From Steromphala cineraria (taxonomy: Eukaryota > Mollusca > Gastropoda > Trochida > Trochidae), in assembly GCA_916613615.1 (NCBI GenBank), contig OU744725.1, positions 11,496,253 through 11,560,252 on the forward strand: a DNA stretch of 64,000 bases. Reading direction: 5' to 3'. The translations under genes were made by a program, and so were the position numbers. Shown here piece after piece: positions 1 through 12,004 of the stretch (the first letter of the stretch is position 1; each line of letters starts with the position of its first letter). The notes beneath the pieces are model-generated. The model saw only the letters and a program-made list of their open reading frames with translations, was not told where the DNA came from and did not search any database.

Positions 1-1529
1 AACTTTAAATACTGAAGATCATTGTTAACTTTAAATGAAACTGCACTGTTGCAGGTTGGATGCTGCCAAACCATTCTGAAAGGTAATTTTCAGGAATCAC
101 AACTTCTTAAAAAAAAAAACTTGATGAAAATAGGTAAATTATAAGTTGATAATTGTTCCAGAAAGAAAATTTTTATTGAAGTTTTAAACCACAATTGTTT
201 TAATGACTCCCTCCCTACCCATCATATAATCAATACTAACGTTCAATCAGCCAGTTATTCAACACAACAGTGTCACTCAAATTGCTGCACATCTCAGTTC
301 AAGAGTCCGAAACCTCAAACACTGAAGCCAAAATCATCACTAAAATCATTGGCATTAATCTCAATTAGCTTTGACATCCCTTTCAATTCCCATACACAAG
401 AGCCTTAAACGTTATATAAAGTCTTATCTGCAGAAAGCAAAATATCTTCACATACTAATAGACTCTTTTCAAGCCATCATAACGCCCTGTAGGTGAATAC
501 AGGTTCTATCGTAAAGCAATCCATTGGTCAGTCATCAGAATTTACCAGACTACAGCTATCAAAGCAGAATTGAATTATGGCAACACAATGAGATGGTCGC
601 ATATATTTATATGATTTATATGATTTATATTAGATTTCGCACTCTTGGACTCTGTAAAGGGAGACCAAACATTCTAGAGGTATAGGTTTCTGTTATAAGA
701 TACCAAATATTCCAGATCTACACTCAGGGCCAAAAGAAAAATACCAACTTTTCAAAAGAGTACAAATCAAAATCCTGTACTTAATGATATGCAGCTATGA
801 ACCCTTGTGACAGGCACATAAGCCGTGAAGAAGAACTCACAATTTCAAACATCACGGTATGATACTTTGACTGTTCAAATAAACAAGGGGTCATAAAACA
901 GTTTTTTAATGCTATTTTTTTACATAATCTTTGGAGTATGAAATGCATAAATTTAATGAATTCAAGATGTTACTAATATAAACATACCTTATAGCAATTA
1001 ATTTGTTCACGCATTTTGTCTGCAAGTTGGTTTAAAAATAAGCAAAAGGCCATTTTCACTATCCTATCTCGTCTACAGTTAAGGAGATTTTCGAAGGATG
1101 TTTTTGGAAAGGCGTGTTTTGCAAAAGCATTAACAGATATAGAAATTAAAAACTTAGTTCATTTGGCTCTTGAAATAACACTGTTTCAGCCGTAACTATG
1201 ACTCATTGCTTATTCTATCACACATTTCATATTGTTTCTTTTTTTTGCCCCTGAGTGTATATGAACCAATCAAATGAAACCAATATTCCATTTGCTAAGG
1301 ATCAGATACACTCATAGCCTACTAGTATTTCAGCTTTACCAGGATTGGTTTCATATTAAAGAATAAATGACAACATTTAGCTTGCAGATACACCTGTAAT
1401 GGGATGATAATATCATATAAGGGACAATTGTTGTTATTTGAGATAGAAGATTTTCTGGAATGTATGTTGCTGGGTCTGCTTTCAATGCCTCAATGGATGG
1501 TACATAAGGTAATCATTATAATTATATTC
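1..1529. other. AT-rich non-coding DNA, no gene seen
   Basis: No open frame of credible length and no recognisable domain, RNA gene or tandem repeat was found on either strand. The stretch has ordinary AT-rich animal intergenic or intronic composition. Confidence 0.5.
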
Positions 1530-1533
1530 TTAA

Positions 1534-1680
1534 AGGGGCAGTAGCATGGTTTTTTAAAAATTTTATATCTGTATAATTTATATAGTGTCAAAAATCTCAT
1601 AACACAAACCAATCATCCATAGTCAGAGAACAAATTATGAGGTTTCAGGAATATTTCATTGGCTGCAATCTTTGTGTGAA
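1534..1680 (-). mobile_element. TTAA-flanked MITE, family A, truncated copy
   Basis: Starts with TTAA followed by AGGGGCAGTAGCATGG, the terminal repeat of a family present six times in this window. The interior, including CAATCATCCATAGTCAGAG, matches the other copies. It breaks off near 1680 where an unrelated sequence begins, so the second terminal repeat is missing. Orientation is the reverse of the copy at 18171. TTAA target sites are typical of piggyBac-like and Kolobok-like elements; which one applies is not shown by the sequence. Confidence 0.7.
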
Positions 1681-1800
1681 CCAGGGATGCAGAAATCGGT
1701 CTATTTGCCGGACATGTCCGATTGGGAATTCAGTTTGACCGATTGAAAAAGTGACCTGTCGGACATTCAAGGAGTCATTTGACCGATTGAAGATAATCAA
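1681..1800. repeat. unclassified repeat-like segment with small palindrome and direct repeats
   Basis: Abuts the broken end of the family A MITE. It holds the 12-bp perfect palindrome CGGACATGTCCG at 1709-1720 and the direct repeat TTTGACCGATTGA at about 1734 and 1778. It may be an element that inserted into the MITE and removed its right end, but no matching far end was found. Confidence 0.35.
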
Positions 1801-2323
1801 AGAATTACTAAACAAACAGATAAACAAGCCTGAGTTGACTAACAAGCAATCAATAAAGGCCGATGAAATGCCCCGCTTGTGTCGGTCATAATTGTAATGA
1901 AAACACGAACCGGTCATCAATGAAACAACTAATCCATTCAAACGACATAATTACCTTGTTATCTTTAATTATTGGATCATCTCAGTGTCATGCATTGAGT
2001 AAAACAAGTCACTAAGGCCAAACTTTTTTTAAAAAGACATCAAACAACTTCACATCGTTATTTTACATGCTGTTACTTTTTCCTCCCTCCACTAACTTCA
2101 CAAGCTCCATGCATTGACTTTGCAAGCAAGACTTCATTAACACAGTGTTGGGAGCTTTCATTACTGCAGGGAGGAGAAAGGAACAGCCTGCAGTGATAGG
2201 GAAACGAAAACAGGCTGATCTGTTGGCAAGTTTGACAGGCTAAAAAAACTTATGCAATGTGTGTCAAGTAGTTGATATGTATGGAAGCGCATTGCTGCCA
2301 GCAGTGGGAAAAATATTACTTAA

Positions 2324-2810
2324 CGTCTAATTAGATGATAGTTTCATCTAATTAGACGAAAGTTTCATCTAATTAGACGATAGTTTCATCTAATTAGACG
2401 ATAGTTTCATCTAATTAGACGATAGTTTCATCTAATTAGACGATAGTTTCATCTAATTAGACAATAGTTTTATCTAATTAGATGATAGTATCAACGTCTA
2501 ATTAGATGAAAGTATGATCTAATTAGATGATAGTTTCGTCTAATTACATGATAGTTTCGTCTAATTAGATGATAGTTTCGTCTAATTAGATAATAGTTTC
2601 GTCTAATTAGATGATAGTTTCGTCTAATTAGATGATAGTTTCGTCTAATTAGATAATAGTTTCGTCTAATTAAATGATACTTTCATCTAATTAGATGATA
2701 TTTTCATCTAATTAGATGATACTTTCATCTAATTAGATGATACTTTCATCTAATTAGATGATACTTTCATCTAATTAGATGATACTTTCATCTAATTAGA
2801 TGATACTTTC
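2324..2810. repeat. 21-bp tandem array (about 23 copies), left flank of foldback element
   Basis: The unit contains ATCTAATTAGAT followed by GATAGTTTC or GATACTTTC. The unit core is itself a perfect palindrome. Sub-blocks share variants (CATCTAATTAGACG at left, CGTCTAATTAGATG in the middle, CATCTAATTAGATG at right), showing local amplification. The rightmost block is the mirror of the short array at 3636-3714. Confidence 0.9.
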
Positions 2811-3240
2811 AAAGCGAGTGTATGACCCTTGTGCATTGATGACTTGATTGACCCTCCTCGACATGGCACGTATCAGTTTCTCATTTGACTTGTATATGAA
2901 TGTGCTGTCATTCCTGATGCACTGCTGCATCCAACTCTGCCACGGTTTGAACAGGAGGGTCTTTTCTATATATATACGGCTATATACCAAGAATATCCCA
3001 TAGATGTTCTACCGGGTTCAAGTCGGGACTGTAAGCAGGCCACGGTAGCATTGTTATGGCTTCCCATTGTAGAATCTGTGTTACCACTCTGACTCTGTGA
3101 GGTCTAGCATTGTCATCCATGTAAACTGGTCATGTACGAAGAGGGTTGTTGTTGAAATATGGAATTACCACAGGGAGAAGGATGTTATCTCGATATTTCA
3201 TAGCATTGAGTTTACCTTGAACTGAAACAAGGTCGAGTTA
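2796..3240 (-). pseudogene. Tc1-type transposase, C-terminal half, broken
   Basis: Read on the minus strand, the frame gives MDDNARPH, then 34 residues later the glutamate in WPAYSPDLNPVEHLWDIL. This is the DD34E spacing of the Tc1 branch of Tc1/mariner transposases, DNA cut-and-paste enzymes acting in the nucleus. Upstream, KYRDNIL and VVIPYF match the usual lead-in to the second catalytic aspartate. The N-terminal DNA-binding half and the first catalytic aspartate are absent. At least three in-frame stops are visible: TGA just before PVYMDDNARPH, TAG after WDILGI (2980-2982), and TGA where a tryptophan is expected after AAVHQE. It cannot make an active enzyme. The same C-terminal region is present inverted at 3358-3640. 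Confidence 0.88.
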
Positions 3241-3357
3241 ACACAACCCTATATCATCACAAAGTCATCACCACTCTGATAAGTTGGTTGGACATATTCA
3301 CATGTTTGAGGGGTCTACGTGCCCTATTAACCTGCCGTTTGAAGGCGATTTCTAACG

Positions 3358-3640
3358 GAGTGGTAACACAGATTCTACAATGGGAAGCCATAACAATGCT
3401 ACCGTGGCCTGCTTACAGTCCCGACTTGAACCCGGTAGAACATCTATGGGATATTCTTGGTATATAGCCGTATATATATAGAAAAGACCCTCCTGTTCAA
3501 ACCGTGGCAGAGTTGGATGCAGCAGTGCATCAGGAATGACAGCACATTCCTATACAAGTCAAACAGAAACTGATACGTGCCATGTCGAGGAGGGTCAATC
3601 AAGTCATCAATGCACAAGGGTCATACACTCGCTTTGAAAG
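3358..3640 (+). pseudogene. Inverted second copy of the Tc1-type transposase C-terminus
   Basis: Plus-strand mirror of the left arm. It begins inside the region just after the DDNARPH motif and includes WPAYSPDLNPVEHLWDIL with the catalytic glutamate, followed by the same internal stops as the left arm. Shared stops mean that the inverted duplication arose from an already broken copy, or that the arms have been homogenised since. Confidence 0.85.
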
Positions 3641-3714
3641 TATCATCTAATTAGATGAAAGTATCATCTAATTAGATGAAAGTATCATCTAATTAGATGA
3701 AAGTATCATCTAAT
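3636..3714. repeat. 21-bp tandem array (about 4 copies), right flank of foldback element
   Basis: Reverse complement of the innermost repeats of the left array, with the core ATCTAATTAGAT. It ends at TCTAATATTACA, where homology stops. Confidence 0.88.
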
Positions 3715-3829
3715 ATTACAATAGCCAAACAGATAAAGTGTCTAATTCTCGACCCGGAATTCATGGGTTTGACACAATGTCACAATATGTCACATATGGC
3801 ATGTCACGCAGAGAACACTTGTTAGCATC

Positions 3830-3948
3830 TGCTTAGTATATTTGTATAATGTAACTATATATAATTTAACTTATGTATATTATGTAACTCCAATTGTATA
3901 TGGGCCAGAGGCCTTAAATGCAATAAAGAACTTTGACTTTGACTTTGA
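3830..3948 (+). mobile_element. 3' tail of a non-LTR retrotransposon (LINE), fragment
   Basis: Contains GGCCAGAGGCCTTAAATGC, then AATAAAG and three repeats of the type CTTTGA. A second copy of the same tail lies at about 8395-8482 (GGCCAGAGGCCTTTAATAC). Short 3'-terminal microsatellite tails and 5' truncation are typical of CR1/L2/Jockey-type LINEs. No reverse-transcriptase frame is attached. Confidence 0.55.
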
Positions 3949-6208
3949 ATCCCGTTGAACGTGAAAATAAATTTTCACTCCAGCTACAGATATGAAAATG
4001 TTTTATCTAGTGAAGAAACATTGTATTGAAAACATTATCTCGTAAATTCTATAATACTAGATATCTGGTGTAAGTCAAATTGCTAATGAGCGAATTGCTT
4101 TGACATAATTCAAAACAGTTGCATGATATTACTTTTCTATATAATTACAATAAAGGACCAGATATATATAGAGTTTAAATTAACCTAATTAATTTGCATA
4201 AATCATGATGTTTTGAAAAACAGTCTATAACTAACATCATTCATTGTCAAATCCTTATTCCAAAACAGTTTATATTTTCGCAAGAATGAAAATTGTGTAA
4301 TGTTCTGAAATCTTGTTCTAAGATCTACTAGCTGCTACCAATACTGACATTAAGTTTCTTCAAGGACAATGATATAAAATCCATCATTATAAGATGTCTC
4401 TGTAGAAGAAGAACCTGGAAACCATCAAGATCAACCTATGTCAAATGTCACGGTATTAAAAAAGTTTTGCACATGAGCATGGCAACTCTAAAGATTCAAC
4501 ATCCTCATCTGACTAACGTTCTGAAAGCCTGTGTCAAGTGAAGCCTTTATCAACCATAGAGGGCACTGACTCCTGGGTATATGCTACACAATCTCTGGGA
4601 GTTGATGTCCTGCTTTGGAAATGACAATTTGCCCATCACTTAAAGCCCCATCATCATACTTGGATGCGGTTCATGATAAAGTTTAGATATTGAGAAAGGA
4701 AATACATCACTGGGTAGAAAAATCTTTCGTCGAAAGCTTGATTTAATATTTATATGTTTTAATCAACAATAAAATACTTAATTTGACGTCCAAAGTACAG
4801 TACTCTCTGCAAAAGTGCAATAGCTTTTAATGATCCTGCTTCCGGTGACATCATATCATTATGTCTGTTGATTTACATCGTAACTAACCACAAAGGCGTC
4901 CTATGGTTATCAACATGAGGGGCAACTTTCAAATGTACGTTTTGGAAAAGGAAATTGGAAGATGGCCACACTTGATTCACCTTCAAGTCTGCTGCCGTTT
5001 TGGTCATTTTGGTAAATTATCTCCTATCTAATGAATTTTTGGTCTTGAAAGATTGAGATCAACTATTGAGTAACTTCAGGCAGTTGTTAGTTCATCTTCC
5101 AAGACCAGGTTGAAGACCTGAAGGATAATTATTTGCAAACTGACAACTCAAACCAGAATATCAAATAACAATGATTTCAACAATTACATACACACATTAC
5201 TGTAATTTCTCTATCTATTCGAGCCAATTTGTTGAAAATGACTATGGTTGAACTATTTTTCACTTTTGAATCATTCAGCACTATGGATGAAATATTAGAT
5301 AAATATCAAGAACATTTGTATAATTGTAATATAGTTTTTATAGATGACAACATAATGTTAGCAATGTTTTCATTAAGATATTTTGAATTGTTAACTGCAG
5401 TTGAGATTAATTACGCTTTCCAATTATTTGTATTTAGCAAATTTAATAATGATTTTAAGAAAAGTATTGGTCAAAGCAACATCGACTTCAAATTTTAATC
5501 ACTTGATTGAAATTTTAGAAGTGAATTTGTAGCCTCAGTAAAACAGTATGTGGTGGAATTATTGGAGTGGTCGAATTAATAGAGAAATTTCTGACTGATC
5601 TATCTTCGCCACCTGATGGAATGACCTTGAGATCAGAGAGGATTGACACAATGACACCTCCCTTGAACAGGTGTTAAGTAAATTGCTTGTGTCTTCCCCA
5701 CAGGTGTTCTGTATTCAACTAATCATACATTATTTATGGCTACTGTATCTTCAACAGGAAGAAACAATTGGGATTCTGGATCAGGTTTAGCATTTGGAGA
5801 TCAGGACCTAGTTGATCAATCATGTATCATTTATGAGTGTTCTGGAGTTTGTTAACAAGTTACCAGCAATATGGTTATAGATCGAGATTTCATCTATAAA
5901 GATTAAACATTTTTCACTTTTAACTTGGATCAGATTTTTCCTGAAGTAAAATTGATTTGTCACACATTTTAGTTTTGGAGTCAGCAGCATTGAACAACAC
6001 TTGATTGTCAAGGGTAAAGACAATTTTAGATGACCACACCAACCAGTCTGTGTTTTATGTTGCATGCTAGAAAGCTTGTGGGAAGAATATCAAAACATTT
6101 CAAGACATTTGTTACAAGAGTTATGTCCAGTCTAAGGAACGCTTATGTCAAGCAAAAAATGTCCCTAACTGAGGTAGTACAAGATGATAATATTAATAAT
6201 ACATTCAT
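3949..6208. other. AT-rich non-coding DNA, no gene seen
   Basis: Only short chance frames, the longest about 90 codons with low-complexity AT-rich composition and no domain. No repeats or RNA genes were recognised. The right part merges into the 3' end of the LINE pseudogene. Confidence 0.45.
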
Positions 6209-6785
6209 TTACATAGTGCAGAACTTAACACACCCTGCTCTTTTTGCTGACAGGCCAGGACGATATATTAGTATATCAGTATATAAGTATTCTTTAAACA
6301 AGTGAGTTTTCAGTTGAGACTTGAAGTATGAAAGGCTGGCAGCAGATTTTAGGTGGTCTGGTAAATTGTTCCATTTGGTTGATGCCGAGTAGGAGAAAGT
6401 CCTTTTGCCAAAGGTCGAGGATTTTACTTTAGGGGTGACAAACAGACTTTTATCTTGAGATCTTAATGTTCGTTGTGGGCAGTAAACAGGTAGGAGTTCT
6501 GTCAGGTATGATGGGGCAGTGTTGGCGAAACATTTGTAGGCCAGAACTAGGAGTTTGTAGTCAATGGGGCAGCAACTGGAAGCCAGTGAAGTTGTTGTAG
6601 AAGATGTTAGGGAAACATTTGTAGGCTAGAACTAGGAGTTTGTAGTCAATGGGGCAGCAACTGGAAGCCAGTGAAGTTGTTGTAGAAGATGTTAGGGAAA
6701 CATTTGTAGGCTAGAACTAGGAGTTTGTAGTCAATGGGGCAGCAACTGGAAGCCAGTGAAATTGACACATTTCATTTGGTCTGTC
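6209..6785 (-). pseudogene. LINE reverse-transcriptase ORF, C-terminal domain, frameshifted
   Basis: On the minus strand the frame begins HWLPVA, the conserved start of the domain that follows the polymerase in CR1/L2-type LINE ORF2. It continues with the typical IDYKLLVLAYK, a middle part ending TLRSQ, the conserved TKWNNLPDHLKSAASL (usually LWNSLP...SL) and FKSQLKTHLF. It ends at a TAA at 6209-6211. A single missing base right after HWLPVA throws the frame. The fragment is 5'-truncated, lacking the endonuclease and polymerase domains, and carries an 85-bp internal triplication. It is dead. Confidence 0.8.
6527..6770. repeat. 85-bp tandem triplication within the LINE pseudogene
   Basis: GAAACATTTGTAGGC starts at 6527, 6612 and 6697, giving an exact 85-bp period and about 2.9 copies. 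The second and third copies share GGCTAGAAC where the first has GGCCAGAAC, so copy 3 probably derives from copy 2. The frameshift near HWLPVA is present in all copies, so it predates the duplication. Confidence 0.93.
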
Positions 6786-7775
6786 AACTCTCAACTATCA
6801 CTTGACACTACTTGTCAACAATGACAATAATGACTTCCTATATTCTAACAAGCATCACTAATATAAAATAGTCAAATCTGTTTCCAGCTGTGCGTTTCTT
6901 TGTTTGAGTAGTATATACAACGTTCTTTATGAATTTTGTAGGAAGACATGTAGACTGCGGTTTGATGAAAAGAACATTTGAAAATTGTTGTTGAGATCAG
7001 GATATTTCATATCAATCATTTCCATTGAATTTTTCCTCAAGAAGTTGAGAACAAGTTTGGTATTTGAGGATCAGAAAGAAATCAACATGATGAATGTTTA
7101 ATCTTGTTTGTTTTATTGATTTTTTTGTTAGTTTTTGGTTTTGATTTATTTGACGTTTGGTGTGTATATCACACCTGAGAAAGGTAGACAAATATTTAAT
7201 CATCATCAGGTTTTTACTATTTGGACAGTTTCTTTGCCTATAATGTTAAAATAATAAATGAAAGGATTCTTAAATATTTGTCTCTATTGAATTGTTTGCC
7301 TCCAAAGATTTCAAATGTGTGCATGATGTTCCTTCTAAAATTTCTTGATAATGTATATGTTTTACAAAATAATTCTGATTTATGCATCATGCCTTAAAGA
7401 TATGAACACCAATATTGGAAAACATACACAAAATGTACAATCATCATTTATAAACAAAGGAAATAAAAATTACAAGTTTCTAGAATAGATGATGAAACAT
7501 GATCCACAGACTGATGTTTTCCAATCAATAACTCAATGCATAATATTTCTTCATCATTGTCGTTCTAATCTTGAAGTTTTACCAGCTAATACTTTAACAA
7601 TTGGATATATATTACTGACATTATCTCCTGAAAATTACTAGCAATTATAATTGTTAATAACTTATACTTGTCATCTGAAATTAATATTTGAAATCACAAT
7701 CACACATATTTAAATGTACTCAACAAACTGAACCAAGGAAGACTCCAGTATTTGAACTCTATGTGTTATTTGCAT
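6786..7775. other. AT-rich non-coding DNA, no gene seen
   Basis: No credible coding frame, repeat or RNA gene recognised. Confidence 0.45.
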
Positions 7776-7777
7776 TA

Positions 7778-8026
7778 TCGTATTTCCTCTAATAAGCGCC
7801 GGGTCTCCAATAAGCGCCGGGCCTCCAATAGGCGCCGGGTCCAAACCATTGAAAAAATGTCCCTTAGTAATATTTTTACAGATATTCATTGTAAAATGCT
7901 GTTTTACACAAACTTCAAATTTCTATGAAAGAAAGAAGCGCCAATAAGCGCCGGGCCTCTTATAAGCCCCGAGGGGTAAAGGGGTGCTGAAAAAATAAGC
8001 TCGGGCGCTTATAAGAGGAAATACGG
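7778..8026. mobile_element. TA-flanked MITE with CGTATTTCCTCT / AAGCGCC termini
   Basis: Flanked by TA at 7776-7777 and 8027-8028. The left end CGTATTTCCTCTAATAAGCG is matched, inverted, by the right end CTTATAAGAGGAAATACGG. Inside each end, AAGCGCCGGG motifs are repeated (three on the left, one or two on the right). At about 249 bp with no coding capacity it is a non-autonomous element, most likely mobilised by a Tc1/mariner-type transposase given the TA target. Confidence 0.82.
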
Positions 8027-8034
8027 TATGTTAA

Positions 8035-8394
8035 TAATGATAATAATAATGGGTATTTATTAAGCTGACATGTTCATCCACTAGTGCATGCTCAAGGTGC
8101 TACCAACCTTATTGCCCTGGTCTAACCCAAGCTGACATATTTCTCACTAGATTCTTAGGTCATCACCTTTTCCTGCTGGGGGAACAGAAGCACATTTTAA
8201 ATAAAGTTTCTTGCCCAAGGTGACACCCACGTCTCTTGACTTGTGTTTCAGTGTAAGGTAGAGAATCAACCTTCAAACTGTTATTTACATCAGTAGTGAC
8301 CGGGTTACCCACTCATCCAGAGACCAGCGCCCATTATTGCTGAACTTACTGAGAGCGGTCGACTGCAGCATTGCACAGGACTATGTGCCACCTT
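8035..8394 (-). mobile_element. SINE-like retroelement with (ATT)n 3' tail
   Basis: On the minus strand the element ends with CCTTGAGCATGCACTAGTGG, AATAAATACCC and an (ATT)n/(ATC) tail at 8035-8055. Mid-element it has TCACCTTGGGCAAGAAAC, a core seen in many invertebrate SINE/LINE tails. A fragment of the same tail lies on the plus strand at 23846-23912. A clear tRNA-like head with A and B boxes was not found, so it may be 5'-truncated. Confidence 0.5.
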
Positions 8395-8482
8395 TATAAT
8401 GGTAACTCTTTATATCCATTTGTATATTGGCCAGAGGCCTTTAATACACTTAACTCTTTTACTTAACTTGACTTTGATATTG
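8395..8482 (+). mobile_element. 3' tail of a non-LTR retrotransposon (LINE), second copy
   Basis: GTAACTCTTTATATCC, TGTATATTGGCCAGAGGCC and CTTGACTTTGA align with the tail at 3830-3948. It immediately follows the SINE-like element. Confidence 0.5.
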
Positions 8483-8689
8483 AGATATCCTATACTTCTT
8501 TTAGTGATACTTATAATAACGAAGACTGGGACATTCTGTGGAAAGTTTCATAAGATTCTTATAAATTTATTCTGTGGTTTTTAACTTTTTTGTTGAGTTC
8601 ATAAGTAGATAAAGCTAATTTACAAAACATGAAGACTGCATGGGACAATTCTTGAAAATTGAAAATTTAAACTATTGAAAGTGGATAAT

Positions 8690-9545
8690 AAGATCTTGAG
8701 ACCACACAGAGAATGTCTTTTTGTACTTCAAGACATAAACTGCATTGGAAACATCATTTGAAAGTAAGTGCCCAAAAAATATTAAAAACTTCATTCGAAA
8801 AATATCTGTGAAAAATGACAGAAAGTAAAAACATTTGATCATACAAAGAATGTTAATGTTCTTCATGACACAAACCACAAATTGATTAAGCAAATAGTGC
8901 CAAAAACTAAATAAATACATAATTTAAACACAATCAGCTCACATTTAATATTTTTTGTGACACAACCCCAATTCGAAAGATCAATTTTATCAAGCAAATA
9001 TGTGGCAAAAGTAAAGAAAAAACTTTTCATCAAATGAAACATCAATTCTATCAAGCAAACATGTGGTAAAAAAATGAATATACTGTTCGACAGAAAAATA
9101 TCTGTCAAATTGATTATACAAGAATAAACAACATCAGCTTACAGAGATATACTCTATGACACCAACCCAATTCGAAAAAGCAATTTTATGAAGCAAATAT
9201 GTCCAAAAGAATTTACCGGTAATAGACATTTGATCTGTAAAAATATGTTTCTTAAAATATAACTAGTACTACAAGAAAGAACATTGCAATCACATCTCAC
9301 AGAGATAAAGTTAGTGTACATTAGAACACAAACCAAATTCGAAAAATCAATTTTATCAAGCAAAAAATTATATGTGGCAAAAATAAAGGAAAAAAATTCA
9401 TCCGATGAAACATCAATTCTATCAAGCAGATGTGGCAAACAAATTAATAGACTGTTCAACCAGAAAACATATCTGTCAAAGTAAATACAAGAATAAACAA
9501 CCTCAGCTCACATAGAACGTTGTTGTTTTGCATGATTTGTTCTAA
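8690..9545. repeat. Degenerate tandem repeat, unit about 165-200 bp, about 4 copies
   Basis: The block ACACAA-CCAATTCGAAA-AATCAATTTTATCAAGC-AAATATGTGG recurs, diverged, at about 8865, 8957, 9157 and 9324. AAGAATAAACAAC and TCAGCTCACA recur between copies. The copies are old and differ by small indels. The minus-strand frames across it are chance products of this repetition. Confidence 0.7.
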
Positions 9546-10764
9546 TAGAACACAGCACAAATAGGCTACAACGATGCGTGGAAATATCAATCATCAGGTA
9601 GTGGACCCATATATTATTGCACAGATGGTGCTTTGTAGCGATCACATTACGCTCAATATTTACTAGGTCACTCCATGGGACCATTCAGGCATGTCATTCA
9701 CTAATTCCCCCATTCGTTATATCCCAATGAGCGTTGATTGGAAACAGGATGAGTATTTGTACGTAGTTGACGTACCTTAAAAGCTTCTCCTGGTTCGGAT
9801 GTTAAGTTTATCAATAAATAGGAAAGCATGAAATCAGGATAATCCCTAAAGAAGGACATTATCAAGGAGATCACTTTCCAAAGTAAACAAACCTGAACAT
9901 CCAAATCACTGACAGAACAAAGCAACAAAGCAGGTAGTTAAAATGGTGTAACTGTCATTCAAACATTATTTATTTATCTCATTTAGTTTACACTTGACAT
10001 GTTACTTGAAAAGTTAAAAAATATGATGGACTTTTCAATCAGTTACAGAATTCAGCACTAAAGCTGGTAATTTTATTTATTACAAATGTAAATAAATAAA
10101 GTTTTAGCATGTTTTCAATGTATGAAAAAAGGCCGTCTGCCATCTGGGTACCTGATTTTGTTTGGTCAAGGGCAGGTAACTCTTTAGATTTTTCTTCAAT
10201 TTTACTGCTTTTGGGCTGGCTATTGGTTAAGCTTGTTTCATATGCTGACGTTATTCTGAAACCATAAGACTATGAAAACACCATTTTCTACTTCAGTGAG
10301 GGAAAATACAATTTTCTCTCAACCAATTCATTTCTCACCAAAATAGGCCTTTATCTATTGATATTATTCCTCCAAGATGACAACTGACCTTTCATTTCAA
10401 AGAGACAAATTAAAAATTGATTAGTTTATTTCACTTCACTGGATAAATCAATGACAGTACCAAATTCATCAAATATACATACGATATCATCCAATTTGTC
10501 TTATTCCTGTTCCGGAATATCCGCGGAATTGCTGTCACCAGTCTCTATATCAAGCAATATCCTGTAATGATTTGCTGAGTCCTGCCCCCGAGGACATCTC
10601 TAACCTCTGATGTCTTCTCGTGAGAGTTCGCCCATTAAAGTCATCATGGTATATCATACCTCCAGGCTTTGTAATGTCTAACCATAACTAAAATGTCCTC
10701 AAATTGAGCAGCAATAGCTGTCTATATATATCAATCAATTTAATGTTAACTTATGTTATATTTT
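9546..10764. other. Non-coding DNA, no gene seen
   Basis: No coding frame recognised. A less AT-rich patch at about 10500-10670 contains the near-palindrome TTCCGGAATATCCGCGGAA and stands out from its neighbours; it could be a conserved non-coding element but this cannot be tested here. Confidence 0.4.
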
Positions 10765-11200
10765 GGATCACACTATCTATATTATTAAAATAATTTGTAC
10801 CTTTTCAGGTCAAGTGTGTGACGATTTGAACCCACACCCCAAAAGACAGGCAAAACACAACAAGCAATCACTGTGCCCCCACAAATAAACTTCCAGATCC
10901 AACACAAGATATATACAGGATCACACTATCTGCAATATTAAAATAATTTGTACCTTTTCAGGTCAAGTGTGTTTCGATTATACCCACACCCTAAAAGACA
11001 GGCAAAACACAACAAGCAATGACTGTGCCCCCACAAATAAACATCCAGATCCAACTCAAGATAGATTCAGGATCACACTATCTGCAATTTTTAAAATATT
11101 CCTGTAATTTTTCAGGTTATGGGTCTTGTGAGATTCAAAAAACCAAACTCACTGACAGGCAACATCGCAAGCACTGATGGTACAACTATCAATTGTAACC
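10765..11200. repeat. 153-bp tandem repeat, about 2.5 copies
   Basis: GGATCACACTATCT starts at 10765, 10918 and 11070 (periods 153 and 152). Copies share TTTTCAGGTCAAGTGTGT and GACAGGCAAAACACAACAAG. A diverged relative, GGGATCAAACTATCTGCAAA, lies at about 39338, so the unit is also dispersed. Confidence 0.9.
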
Positions 11201-12000
11201 ATCATCCAGATCATAACCCATTTGTCACTTATTCTGGAATTGTGAATTTGTACAAATATTTTGGTCAATATTTCTTTCTTGGTTAACTGAAAACTGTGAT
11301 CACATTCATAACCTCAATTTGTCTTTGGAATTGATAATCTTTGGCAGTAAAAATATGTTTTCACTGATGCTGTTTTTAATTCATATTATTAGGCAAATAC
11401 TACTTGTACAAATGTAAACTAAACTCTACATTACCAAGTTGTACTCATTTTAAGAATGAGTTAAGATTGAAATACATTATAGAAAAAAACCCACATTTTA
11501 TGCCAAGTGGCTTATGTACTGTTGTTTATTCAAAGATCACTGAATCATTTATGTCTTACTTCTATTTGACAATTAATCTGGTATTGGTGTGAATGTTGTG
11601 TGAATGTTCTGGCTGTTTTTTATTGTAGAAATATGCCTCCTTTTAACCCAGACTTAATACGATTTCATTTATGTCTATAGACTTGGTAGTCCCCTGGCTG
11701 CTGAGTTCTTCAACGAACAGGGATCAAGGAATAAATAAAAAAAACCAAAAAAACCATCCAGATCATACATAAGTCCGTACATATACAAGAATTAATACTC
11801 TTCAAATAAAATTATCCTAAATATAACATTGTTACATTTGTTCACTAACAAAACTGCAATAATCTTTGATTTACATATATATCTACATGACATTGCAGGT
11901 GTGTGGCAGTCAAAGAAACTTACATAGTACCTCATACAGCTAGCATACAGGGGACGTTTGAAGAGTGTCACAGGTCATCACCTTGAAGGTCTGGGTACAG
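11201..12000. other. Non-coding DNA with a probable LINE 3' tail near 11680-11745
   Basis: No gene seen. The segment ending AACAGGGATCAAGGAATAAA followed by an A-rich run resembles the 3' terminus of a LINE. Confidence 0.35.
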
Positions 12001-12004
12001 CTTA

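Larger units (their letters stand above)
2324..3714. mobile_element. Foldback element: inverted duplicate of Tc1-type transposase 3' end inside 21-bp repeat arrays
   Basis: Two arms of about 357 bp, roughly 2733-3089 and 3358-3714, are near-identical inverted copies separated by about 268 bp of spacer. The only clear differences seen are a few substitutions, for example around 2880 and 3565. Each arm carries the C-terminal part of a Tc1/mariner transposase and, on its outer side, a 21-bp tandem array containing the palindromic core ATCTAATTAGAT. The left array is much longer (about 23 copies) than the right (about 4). The layout resembles foldback elements with repeat-rich long inverted termini, here formed from a Tc1-like element. 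No TA target duplication could be fixed with confidence. Confidence 0.8.
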
